Positions 11,113 to 21,314 of a stretch of 64,000 nt of DNA are shown here, piece after piece. Each line of letters opens with the position of its first letter. Position 1 is the first letter of the stretch. The notes beneath the pieces are model-generated. The model was not told the DNA's origin. It made no database searches and saw nothing but the letters and a program-made list of their open reading frames with translations. The stretch spans positions 112,063,116 through 112,127,115 of the forward strand of contig JAUMIR010000005.1 of assembly GCA_030847615.1 (NCBI GenBank). Reading direction: 5' to 3'. The translations under genes and the position numbers were made by a program. This stretch comes from Gambelia wislizenii. Taxonomy: Eukaryota; Chordata; Lepidosauria; Squamata; Crotaphytidae.

Positions 11113-12561
11113 ATGGCGAAAGAAACAATACTGATCCAGATGTCGGATGGGAGCTTCAAGTGGGAAGATGAAATAGAACAGCGCATGGAAGACAATATTC
11201 AAGAATGTCAGAGAAGGAATGCCCAGACTCAGACTGAGGAAAAGAGGGTTCCCCCACCCATTTGCCCCACAGTCATGCGCATGCCATGTATTACTTTGCA
11301 GACTGTAGTCTGGCTTTGGGTAATAGGTGTGTTGTTGTGGCTTTTATTGTTCCCTCTCCCATGCAAGGGGTTCTTAGAAAGCAATTCTCTAATAGTCTAT
11401 TCCGCTCATATTGTTAAAGCTTTTAATATCAGTAAGTGCTGGGTCTGTCATCAAATGCCTACAGATTCTCATACTGGAATGCCCTTTGTAGTACACCAAC
11501 TAAATGATATAGAATATAATAGACCCTATAGGCCAGACAATAATACCGGGTACAACTGGACACATTTAGAACCCTCCACTGGAGGATATTATCGGGTTGG
11601 GAAACAAAAGGGAAGGTGGTGCTGGAGCTGTAATGAAACTAATGGCCCTAGGGTAGGTTCTAGCACCTGTGAAATAGAAATAAGGATAAATGGCGCATAT
11701 ATAAATGGCACCTGGGAGAGTAATTATATTTTAGCCAACTTAACAGGTGATGGCTACTATAGCGCCTGGACAATGACACAGAGATGTAAGAAGCCTTTTT
11801 CTGCACTAAGGGGCCACTATTTTGTGTGTGGCAAACGAGCTTATGCTATTTTACCTGAAAACTGGAGCGGAAATTGTTATGTGGCCACTATTTTTCCAGC
11901 TATAACTATCCGAGACAACCTACCTGTGGGGAAAATAAGAAACTATAGGGATCTGGAAGAATCCAAACAAATTGTAAAAGACTATCAACCTTTGCGCCAT
12001 TGGGGAGGGCACCGAAGTCTGCTGAATGCCATGTATAGGGTACAGGCTGTTATAGAAATAATGGCAAACGAGACAAGCGAGGCTCTCACCACTTTGGCAA
12101 GAGAACAAGGACAGATTAGGCGGATGTTACTACAAAACCGGTTGGCATTAGACACCATGTTGGCAACTCAAGGTGGTGTATGTACACTTATCCACCAAGA
12201 ATGTTGTATTTATGTCCCAGATAATGAACAAGATATAGAACAACACGCACAACAAATCATGCAAGTAGCACAGGTCCCACACATGGAAAAGGGTTGGAAT
12301 TTGTGGGACTGGCTCACATCATGGTTACCTGATTTCTCATGGTTAAAAGGATTGTTTGTATTTGGCTTGATAACTGTGTTAATTAGCATTTTACTATGCG
12401 CATGTATACCTTGTTTGTTTAGGTGCTTACGTACTAGGCTTGAGGCTATGCTTGCTCATGATAGAAAAATTCTGCTTGCTCGCAGCGCATATCAGGAACT
12501 TAAGCAAACTAATGAATCCAACCACTATGTCTCTTCGCTTACAAGAAAAAGGGGGGAATGA
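11113..12561 (+). CDS. env: Env glycoprotein with CX6CC transmembrane subunit, compact and with long leader
   Basis: The frame has 482 codons from the ATG at 11113, shorter than a typical gammaretroviral Env of about 600-680. About 63 hydrophilic residues precede a hydrophobic signal segment (residues 64-86). In-frame ATGs at 11275 and 11281 would give a conventional signal peptide and about 428 residues. The surface part has a CWVC (CxxC) motif at 109-112 and most of the eight ectodomain sequons. The transmembrane part has a heptad-rich helix, an immunosuppressive-domain-like segment, CX6CC at 357-365 (12181-12207), a Trp-rich membrane-proximal stretch and a membrane helix from about residue 413. 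The only furin-like site near the expected junction is a minimal RNYR (276-279), followed by hydrophilic sequence rather than a fusion peptide. The stop codon TGA lies in the first bases of the 3' LTR. The protein would be made from a spliced message. Confidence 0.9.
   Translation: MAKETILIQMSDGSFKWEDEIEQRMEDNIQECQRRNAQTQTEEKRVPPPICPTVMRMPCITLQTVVWLWVIGVLLWLLLFPLPCKGFLESNSLIVYSAHIVKAFNISKCWVCHQMPTDSHTGMPFVVHQLNDIEYNRPYRPDNNTGYNWTHLEPSTGGYYRVGKQKGRWCWSCNETNGPRVGSSTCEIEIRINGAYINGTWESNYILANLTGDGYYSAWTMTQRCKKPFSALRGHYFVCGKRAYAILPENWSGNCYVATIFPAITIRDNLPVGKIRNYRDLEESKQIVKDYQPLRHWGGHRSLLNAMYRVQAVIEIMANETSEALTTLAREQGQIRRMLLQNRLALDTMLATQGGVCTLIHQECCIYVPDNEQDIEQHAQQIMQVAQVPHMEKGWNLWDWLTSWLPDFSWLKGLFVFGLITVLISILLCACIPCLFRCLRTRLEAMLAHDRKILLARSAYQELKQTNESNHYVSSLTRKRGE
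12544..12558 (+). promoter_or_regulatory. 3' polypurine tract of the ERV
   Basis: AGAAAAAGGGGGGAA directly abuts the 3' LTR, where the plus-strand DNA primer is made. The same bases encode the last residues of Env (Arg-Lys-Arg-Gly-Glu). Confidence 0.95.
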
Positions 12562-13081
12562 GAGGGACAGGTCTAGCTGAATCCCTATAGCTCCCTTGGC
12601 CATTTTACTACACTTACTCGTAGGCCTCCAAGGGGCCCAAGGCTCGGAAGGTGTAGATAAGGAATTGGCATAGTGCAAGCTAGAGACATTAGAGTTGTGC
12701 AGACATATCATGTAGTTAGCGCGTGATCAGACAGTGAAGCCTGTCCAGCAACACAAACCAGCCAATTAACAAGAGCTTGAGCAAAGCTAACCTGCCCCGG
12801 CAACTAGATAAGAGAAGTTCTGCTTAGTAACATTTTTGAAGGCCAGAGATATGTAGCATTATGATTGGTAGTTCAAATAGCCATAGAAAGTGACCGAAGG
12901 AAATAAAATACTCCTGAAACAAAGAGAAGCGGCGGCAGTCTTTTTACCCTAGAGGGAGCTGTCCGCCCCAGCTGGAAAAAATAAAGAATCTCAACTTCTA
13001 CTACGGGACTTTGGCTCTGTTCCTTTCTTGCGCCGTCCTCAGACCCTATATGTTCGGGTTTCCTTTGGGATTCCCGTAACA
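12559..13081 (+). repeat. 3' LTR of the ERV
   Basis: It has the same 523-bp length as the 5' LTR and reads identical to it by eye. Its AATAAA is at the equivalent position, 12980-12985, and would direct polyadenylation. Its first three bases, TGA, also form the env stop codon. The flanking CCAT at 13082-13085 matches the 5' flank. Confidence 0.95.
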
Positions 13082-13638
13082 CCATGATTCTGGCTTGGCA
13101 GGAAGCTACAGCCTCACTCTGATCCTGACCCTGGCTGCTTAGTTGCTGCTTTTTGCAAGCTCTGTTAGCGCAGAGCTCAATCTTTGGGTCAGAGTCAGTG
13201 ATGTAGCCATATTTAAATATTTGAATGGATGTCATACTGAGGACGGAGCAAGCTTGTTCAAGTAATGGGTTCAAACTACAGGACATTCGGGTTTTAATAC
13301 TATTTCACAATAAATATATTTGTTTTTCATTTAATTTATTTTTATTATAGATTACCCTTTTTGCCATTTTCTTAGGATATTTTGTCAGTATTTTAATGTA
13401 CACTATAAATACTTCTCTGCCAGCATGCTCTTTAAGGCCTGTTACTTTCAAGTATCAAATATGTATTGCTAGTAATCTGGAATATAATAAGCATCTACTT
13501 TTTTTCACTGTTTCTGTCATTATTATTTTGTTTTAAAGGGAGCTGTAGGTATAATTTTTCCGTAGGAGTTCCCTGACACCTGGAAATTATTTTAAGAGTT
13601 ACTCCAGGGTTAAAAGGTTGAGAAATGCTGAGATAGCA

Positions 13639-14953
13639 TAAATAAAGTGGTAAAAAGAGTTCCACTGGTTAAAGCCTTTGAGGAAACTCCCTATTACTCT
13701 CCTTCCTATTCCATTCTGCAAGATGCAGAAGTGCAAAAAAAAAAAAAAAAGTTTCCTTTTAAGTCAGAAAAATGTATATTCACTTGGCCCTGTGTGAAGA
13801 TATGTAATAGCAAATCTCATACAACCCTCCAAATTTATGTAGGAGAAACATGAGGAGATGACAGCTATCACTGTGGCTTCAAAATGCCTATTATGCTATA
13901 AGGAAAGCAAGGGCTAGCCCTGGTGCACAATTCAAATCTCAATTCCCCACTGTCCCATTACTACTACTTTCTCACACCTCTGCTCTGCAAAATCAATACT
14001 CCAGAATGTCACAGCACTCTGATGGCCAACAATGCCTCGCTACACATTTATTATACAAAGATTTTTATCTTACTTCAGCATTGCAGCATATCAGGGTAAA
14101 AATCAATTTCAAGTCATTTCCTAGGCAGGAAAATAGCCTTAGAAAAATGGCATTGTTCCATTCAAGCTGGAATCAAATACAAGAACCAATATAAAGTGGG
14201 TTAGAGTTGTGCAAATACTTAGTAGCAGGGGGGAAAAGAACAATGCTGTAGGGAAACATTCCAGATTTGTCACTGCTATGCAGTATAAGCTTATGTGTGG
14301 CTTCTCAAGACATCAGAACCACTAAATTTAGTGACTCTTACTTCCAAGTAAGGATTGAGCCTTGTCATTTCTACATCCAAACAGGCTCCAAATTCTACAC
14401 ACTATAAACCTTTATAGGTGCCATTCCAGAAATCCAAAGTTTTAGTTGTTAGAAACTGTTGTGCTGAAAAGCTTACCAGGTTCCTGCTATCTAATGTCAG
14501 ATCTCTTCAGTTTCCTCTTCCTCCACTATAGCATCCAGTGCTGAATGTGCTGTTTTGTGTCAGTGTATTGCACAAGCCAGTGAGAAGCTGCAATGTTACT
14601 ACTTTGCCTGTCCAGTTGCCTCACTGTGCCTCTGAGCAAGCTGGCATCTGGCTTTATATGACCATCTTAAAAACATTGCCAGAGACTCCACGATGCGTAG
14701 AAACTCTGAGATAATGCATCCTTTTAAAATGTTTCAGTGTATCAGGGTCTTTAACATTTTAAGCCTTTCTATTTTATGTCGTTCTCCTTTTCAAGTTTAT
14801 TTTAATATTTGTATTTTATAGTTAGGAAATGTGAATTAATTTATTATTGCATACCTTGTTTCAATGATTTCATTTTAATATTTGTACTTGACTGTTTTTA
14901 ATGTTTTATATGATGTTTGCTGCCCTGATCCGGATGGGAGAGGCAGGATATAA

Positions 14954-14985
<32 letters not shown>

Positions 14986-16206
14986 ACACCCATTTTATAA
15001 ACTGTATACCAAGGCAGGATTCTTTGTTCCATCTTGATTACATTATCTAGATTCATTCATATGGACAGACTGCACATAACTCCATGTGATGTTAGTTTAT
15101 CCTTGTGGGTATTTATCTTGAGTGTTTCCCTCCCCACTTTCTCAAAGCCAGTCTTTTCATGAAGCCTTTGGCACATCCCCCTAATTCCCATTACTTTAAT
15201 TACTTAGTTACAGCAGCTGAGCTTGAAACATGCCTAAGTATCTGTTACAAAAACAATCATATGCTTTCCCTGCTTACTCCTGCTTCTACTTCTGTCTCAT
15301 CCTCCCTTGTCAGATTTTAAATTGTAAGATGTTCAAGGCAGGGGACTATTCTCTAATCTTCTGACAAGAATCATGCTTCAGTCAATTGTAACTTATTTAC
15401 CTTGTTCAGATTCTTCAAAATTCTTTGAACTCTAGACCAGAATCTCTCCCACACTTCCTTTTGCCTTAGTTTATTCCCATTGTATTATATTAATCTCTCC
15501 TGTATATGTACATTAGGTTCAATATGTACAGCTGATTCTGTGCTGGATGCTACCAGGCCAATGACACCTCAAAATCTCTCACAATATGGATTTTTCATTT
15601 ACTGATTTTCCTTCCTGTCTTCCTAATTAGCAATGCTAATGAATAACAGTACTTAATATTTGTATAGCACTTCACACACATTATCTCAGTAATCCTCATA
15701 AAAGTTAAGTCAGTGTTACTGTATACTGCATATGGCAGTCTGAAGCTATTGGTTTCACTGAGGACATAAGAATAGCTGTGGTAGATCTCACACCAAAGGT
15801 CAACAAACATAACCCAGTATCCTGTTTCTGACAATGATCAGCCAGGGCTTTCATGAGCTTCACAAGCCAGATATGATGCAAACAACCTTATCCCATTGTT
15901 TGTACCCCAAGGAAAAAGTATTCTGATGCATCATGTTCCTCTAATCATGAAGTTCCATTAAGCACTTGCCATTTATAACCACTGGTAAACTCTAAGAAAA
16001 TGTCTAGGGCCTTTTTAGAGCCATCTTCGGCCAGCAAATTCCTTAAGTTAATTAATAGCATGTCACCAAAGTAAAATGAATCTGCCCTGAGTCCACTGCC
16101 AATCAATTTAACTGGGTGATTCCCCAAATTCTAACATTATTATGAGAGAGGGAGAGGAAAACTTATCAGCTCCATGATCACCACCTGACATTCTGATTTT
16201 ATAAAC
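13639..16206. other. Intronic sequence, partly old interspersed repeats
   Basis: No gene seen. 14700-14984 ends in the GGCAGGATATAAATTATT tail and (TTA)n run typical of reptile interspersed repeats. 15640-15715 (TTGTATAGCACTTCACACAC) resembles a MIR/CORE-SINE or LINE tail. The remainder is unassigned. Confidence 0.5.
14950..14984. repeat. (TTA)n tail of an interspersed repeat
   Basis: About ten TTA units directly after GGGAGAGGCAGGATATAAA, a motif that commonly ends squamate retroposons. Confidence 0.8.
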
Positions 16207-16208
16207 TA

Positions 16209-16435
16209 CAATTGTCCCTTCATATTCACTGGGGTTGGGTTCCAGGATCCCCATGGATACCAAAATCCATAAATATTCAAGTCCCATTATATCCAATGGC
16301 ATAGCAAAATGGTGTCTCTTATATAAGATGGCAAATCAGGGTTTGCTTTTTGGATTATTATTTTTAAAGAATATTTTCAAGCTGTGAATACTTAAATCTG
16401 TGGATACCAAATCCGTGGATACGGAAGGACAACTG
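16209..16435. mobile_element. Tigger/pogo-like non-autonomous DNA transposon, copy 1
   Basis: The 227-bp element has ends CAATTGTCCCTTCATATTC and ...GAAGGACAACTG, flanked by TA on both sides, the Tc1/mariner target. The interior GGGTTCCAGGATCCCCATGG and repeated TGGATACCAAA match the plan of Tigger-family elements. It is homologous to 48735-48964. Confidence 0.85.
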
Positions 16436-17169
16436 TATTATTTCCCCCTAATCATTCTTTCTAAAGACTTTTTAAATGAAATGTTTTTTTTTCCAAATAG
16501 GAAGTGTGTTCTTAATCATTTTGCTTGCTTTTTTCTATTTCTTTTGGCCTCCCCACCCCCCAATCCTCAGATATCATATACCATTTTCTAAATGTGGCCA
16601 CACCATAAATTTACATAAAGATATTATGCTACTGGCCATTTTGTTTTTGCTGTTTCCTAATGTTCCCTTTGCATAGATTTTGCTTTCTTCACTGCTGCTG
16701 TCACAGATTCCATTGATACTTCCATCAAGCTGTCCATCACACAACCCAAAAATGTATTTCCTGATTAAGTTGCCTAAGGCCACTTAATGAGTTCCTAGCA
16801 AGAGTGATGAAATTTGAATAGTTGTTGAACAGACTTCTTGCTTCACAACCATTTTGTAGACGCTAGGCTACATTTAATGAGCAAGGTAGTTACATGACTT
16901 TTTAAAATAGCTGGCTATAGGAGTATGAAGACAAAGATCATAATCAACTGACCTCTCAGGTCTGTGATACCCATGAGACAGAGAAAGGGCTCCCTTTGAG
17001 GTTTGACTGACCACACAATTAAGTTGTCAGGATTGTGAAGCGGGAGTGTGTAATGACTAAAACTGGCTTCCCTTCAGTGCTTGGAAAGTTACCTTTTTAA
17101 AACCATGACTGACTCTACTCATTTTCACAGTTACTCATTGCTCTGCTATCACTTTGTGGTTCTTTGTGG

Positions 17170-17215
17170 GTTTTTTTTGGGGGGGGGGGTCAAACACACA
17201 CACACACACACACAC
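17170..17215. repeat. Poly-G run and (CA)n microsatellite
   Basis: A T-run and a run of G are followed by TCAAA and about twelve CA units. Confidence 0.9.
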
Positions 17216-17579
17216 GCCAGCCACCGGCTGCAACAAAGAAAAGCCAAACAGAGCACAGCCGCCCCTGCTGAAACAGGACTTAAGAGGAAACTATAGACAG
17301 ACACACACATGCCAAAAGAACTACAAAGTCCAGGCATCCCTAACACCACAATCAGGGAATCTGTTCACCTCCATTCCTCACACTCACCCTTGATTCAAAT
17401 CTGCGCGTAAGCTGGCCCCTCTCTTCCAGCAGGAAGGGAAGGCTTCCAGCTTATTTGTACAATCTGAAAACACACTCTCAAGGGTTCCTCTAGTCTAGAA
17501 ATCCCTTTTATAAGGTAGGCCACCACCACTCACTGAGTTCTGCCCTTCGGAATTCTGCCCTTCCCCATTACAGCCCAGC

Positions 17580-18330
17580 ACAGTGAGAAGCCAGGCAGGC
17601 TTATTTTACAATATCAATAATAACTCTTTTCTCTATCCTAGAGAAATTCCTGATAGATTGACCAAGAAGGCACATGAGGCAAGTTATAGAGAAAGGAGAT
17701 AAGCTTTATTTAGTTCTAGAGGTCTATGTTACTTGGGGGAACAAAACATTCCCCCAGGTTCCATCTTAGGGCTTACAAAGTTATACATTCAATACAGAGC
17801 ATTTGCAAAATAAATCATAACACTAATGCAACTAACTTATACGTTCTCCTAAGCTACTAAATGAAAAAGTAACTTACAGTCTGGCAGGTACCAACAGTCT
17901 CTGTGATAAAATTCAGAGTCCTTTTTGGATAGGGACTTCCTCCTGAAGTCTAATACCATTTTAAGGCCTTTAAGAAAGATTGTCCCCCCCCCCAACCTTT
18001 TGTTATCACAGTTTGTATCTTGTTGATTACTCCATGGGCTTTCTCCATCTGCCCAGGCAGATGGTTAAGCCATAGTTTCAAGTTGTGGTCCCTAGGCCAT
18101 GTGCCCAGAGCCCATGAGGCCATGCAGAACAAAAGAAAGGTCAGAACTTTTAAAGTCTTTGCAGAGCCACTCTCATTAGCTCTGCAATACCAGCTGATGA
18201 TTGGCTCTCCAGCCAGGTGATGTGATGTTTATTTAACGAGGTTCCCACCCCCTTGACAAGCCAAATAAGCAGTGGAAGTTTCCAATGTTGTAAAGTGTAG
18301 GTTGTTGAAATGAACTCCCATGATGGGCGA
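17580..18330 (-). mobile_element. Possible solo LTR (minus strand)
   Basis: Read on the minus strand, the segment has an AATAAAGCTTATCTCC polyadenylation-type motif (AATAAA at 17710-17705). An R/U5-like CT-rich stretch and CCTGGCTTCTCACTGTGCTG follow downstream, with a promoter-like region upstream. Its boundaries and any target duplication could not be fixed. It could instead be part of another transposon class. Confidence 0.3.
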
Positions 18331-18854
18331 GGCAGGCCATCATGACAATCCTAAAAAATAAGAAAATGCCCCTGAAATTGTTGAGGGCAAATGCCTTCTA
18401 AAACAAAAAGAAAATGTAGTGAGGAAACAATTCTTGTTACACATGTGGAAATTATGTTAACAGTTGTTGCGTTACTTTGCAAAGTAACCACTGTTATGCC
18501 CATGTTATTCGAAATGTAAGGTGCTATAGGTAACATGATTACTGTACTTGTAATATCGTCCTTCCAGCCCCTGCCTCTGTTATCAGCTGAAAATATGAGC
18601 ATGGTCAAATTCGGGCACACTCAGGCTCCAAGCATAGAAATATGTGGTACTCCAACAGATTACTTTTAGAAGCCCCTCATAATCTGAAATCCAAAAGTGC
18701 ACCTTAGTTTGCATATAAACATATCATGTATATAAATTCAGCACTTGGTGTGGATGACAATAGCTAACAATGCACTGCTTCTGTTTGGGGACATGGTTTG
18801 ATTTTTCCTGCCCACTGGGATGAAGAAAAAGGCAAGGGTGTGTGTGTCTGCCTT

Positions 18855-18960
18855 CCATGTCATAGCGGCAGTGAATCATCTCAAGGTTTTAGTTTGAAGA
18901 TTAAAGGAGCTTCTCAAGGTGCTGAACCCTGTTTTCCCAAATGTTCAGCAACTTAGATAG
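18855..18960. mobile_element. Half copy of the short foldback family
   Basis: CCATGTCATAGCGGCAGTGAAT, GTTTTAGTTTGAAGATTAAAGG and AGGTGCTGAACC follow the arm order of 26366-26532. The second arm is degenerate. Confidence 0.5.
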
Positions 18961-20985
18961 GGAGTATCTTGGTGTCTTGTCTGTTGCCTCAGCTAGTTTT
19001 TGCATTGCTGGGTTGATTGCAGATCTCCCTATTAATATTTAACCAAATGTAGCTCCGCTTATCCAATATCTGTGTTTTGTCTCTTTCTGCCATGTGTTGG
19101 TGCCACAATGCCACATTCTAATTAATTTTAGAAAAGCTTAATGCAAGTACAGTCATCACTCTGGTATAATTTTGCATTTTCTTTCAGCAATTTATTCAGT
19201 GAGCTTTCTAATATTCCATTAAAAAATCAATTCAAGTATGCTGAGATTGCATTTTTTCCACTCCAGGATATTTTTTAAATAACTATGCAGTGGGAATGAA
19301 TCAAAAATTCTCAAACAGAAATATATAAAAACATAACATAAGCAATGTTGTACAATTTGTTCCCAAACCTACATAAATCTTCATAAATCATTCTTTAAAT
19401 AACGATGCAAAGGTATTTGCCATGTTTTCTATTCTTTTGTGGTTACTTTATACTAGCATTTAATGAAATCAATTAATACCTTACATTTTCATATTCTGAT
19501 ACCACCATAGTTAGCAATGAAACATTAGTTCCCCTCCTCCCTGTTCACTGCATCCTAAACTGAGTGGATTTCCATTTTTAAAAAAACAGGAAGAAAACAA
19601 GCACAACAGATAGCAGCTTGATTAATAACCAAATTCAATCCATCCCATTCAAAATTAGATTTATATATTGGATATGTAAACCAACCTTCCTCCAAAGAGC
19701 CTGGGATGATATTAAGCTGAGAGGGACTGGTGCAAGATCACCCAGGTTGTTGTAGAGATGAACAAGAATTTAAACTTTGATGTCTTTGGAGCCCAGTGTT
19801 GCACCTCTTTCATAGTCTAATCTCTTTTTTTCCCCCTTCTCACCAAGATTGCCCAGAATAAATGTTTTGGTTTTTTGTTTTGTTTTTTTAAAAAAAGGTT
19901 GTTGGGTTTTCTTTTTAAGTACAACTGCCAAATTTCTAATAAACAAGTTATGTTTGAAAGCATATGGTTCTGTTGTGACACGTGACAATGTGATCCATCA
20001 TCGCTACATGCATGACATACAAGGCCTCCTGAGTATGCAGAGCTCCACGTTGTTTACCGCCTGAACTTCATTCATCACATGTGATTTTGGTCATTATGCT
20101 ATCCCTCAAGGCATGCCAACATTTCCTCTGACGTATCTTTTCAAACCACCAGTGTCCTCTGACAAGTGCAGTGTGCCTCAGCTTTAAGACTCATGAGACA
20201 TGGATCCGGCCCCCCCCAATGCAGACATACAAACCAATTAGAAACATAAAGCATTTTTAATTAACATCCTGTTCCCAACTAATATTTTAAAGTAACACAT
20301 CAACCAGTGGCCTACAGTAGTAGTGGGAAAGCATATGGAGACAGGGCAGGGGCCATTTTTCACACTCACAATTCCATGTGGACTTCACTGTCGCATTCAG
20401 AAGCATTGAGTGATGTCACAATTTCCTGTCACCTTTTTGTCAGGTTTTCAGGGGGTTGGAGGGTTCAGAGGGCCTAGACTTAAAACTACTACATTTGCAG
20501 CTGGTTGGTGGTGAGGGGAGAGGCTTCTGACTGCTTTTCAGGCAAAAATGGTGGTGCAGATTTTTTCAGGTGGCTTTAGAGGATCACTGGGGTACTTTGG
20601 GATGCAAAAGTGGGGTTTGGTGGGTCATATAAAGCCTATAGGCTTCACTTTTCCCATTTTTGGCCTACAGGATGGATTCAGCTCCAAAATATATCTTCTG
20701 ACTCCTGGCAGCACTGTCAAGTTTTAATTAAACAACAGTGAAAAGTTGGCCAATCCATCCTTCAATTCTACACCTCACATTTCATTTGCTAAGGATGAGC
20801 ATGTATTTCACAGCTGAGGGGCTTTTACAATGCCAGTTTTATGCTAGAATAAGAGTAGGCAACTTGTGTTTATCCAGAGCACAATCTGGGAATTTACTTT
20901 TTAAAAGCAATTAATTACATTTGTAATCCATGTTTAAATGGAGGACTTCCATTGCAAAATGGCAACGAATAGCAGAACCCAGTAA

Positions 20986-21314
20986 GGACTTTTTCGGATG
21001 CATGAAATATACTGCAAGCAGCCTTGTCACGTTGCGAGGCTGCTGTGCTGCAGAGAATCCGTTTCATATGACGCTTGCCCCTGGCGGTACTGTTGCGGTA
21101 CCGCGGAGAGAGTTGAGCGTCATATTTCCTCGATTTTTAAGAACGAAAGTTGATCGTTCTTAAAAATCGAGGAAATATGACGCTCAACTCTCCCCGTGGT
21201 ACTGCAACAGTGCCGCTAGGGGCGAGCGTCATACGAAACGGACGCTCTGCAGCACAGCAGCCTCGCAACGCGACGAGGCTGCTTGCGATATATTTCATGC
21301 ATCCGAAAAAGTCC
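20986..21314. mobile_element. Palindromic MITE (foldback element), copy 1
   Basis: This 329-bp element is a near-perfect inverted repeat from end to end. It starts GGACTTTTTCGGATGCATG and ends with its reverse complement. The arms are about 160 bp and meet at a loop of about seven bases (near 21146-21152). Arm mismatches are mostly transitions, many at CpG. A TAA duplication flanks it (20983-20985, 21315-21317). It has no coding capacity. The 3-bp TWA-type duplication suggests a PIF/Harbinger-like mobiliser (inference). A second copy is at 27496-27812. Confidence 0.9.

Larger units (their letters stand above)
4904..13081 (+). mobile_element. Complete endogenous gammaretrovirus provirus (ERV)
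   Basis: This is an 8178-bp provirus. Order: 5' LTR, tRNA-Pro primer site, leader, gag, in-frame TAG, pol, env, polypurine tract, 3' LTR. Both LTRs are 523 bp, begin TG and end CA, and I found no difference between them by eye. A 4-bp target duplication CCAT lies at 4900-4903 and 13082-13085, the size typical of gammaretroviruses. All three reading frames are open, with intact catalytic motifs. I do not recognise it as a named virus. It lies within a hAT-type DNA transposon and is antisense to the protocadherin gene. The features point to a very recent insertion; whether it is expressed or infectious cannot be told from sequence. Confidence 0.97.
4219..13630. mobile_element. hAT-type DNA transposon (non-autonomous), split by the ERV
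   Basis: The left end CAGTGTTTCTCAACC (4219) and right end GGTTGAGAAATGCTG (to 13630) are inverted repeats of the Charlie/hAT type. They are flanked by a perfect 8-bp duplication AGATAGCA at 4211-4218 and 13631-13638. Subtracting the provirus and its 4-bp duplication leaves about 1230 bp. No transposase frame is visible in 4219-4903 or 13086-13630, so it is non-autonomous. A piece near 13225-13290 (GGATGTCATACTGAGGACGG) resembles the 3' region of CR1/L2-type LINEs and may be a further insertion or shared sequence. Confidence 0.9.
16438..20982. other. Intronic sequence with microsatellites and a possible LTR
   Basis: No gene seen. It contains a G-run followed by (CA)n at about 17170-17215, a possible minus-strand LTR (17580-18330, listed separately) and a half copy of a foldback family at 18855-18960. 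19000-20982 is largely unassigned, apart from poly-T/poly-A runs. Confidence 0.45.

Noticed and set aside
12427..12711. Minus-strand open frames across the ERV LTRs and pol
   Set aside because: They are shadows of plus-strand genes or LTR sequence, repeated identically in both LTRs, with no recognisable domain.
17535..17575. Cloning-vector-like sequence (repeated TTCTGCCCTTC with GAATTC)
   Set aside because: It resembles a vector cloning site only loosely, is not an exact match, and lies in normal intronic sequence, so contamination is not supported.
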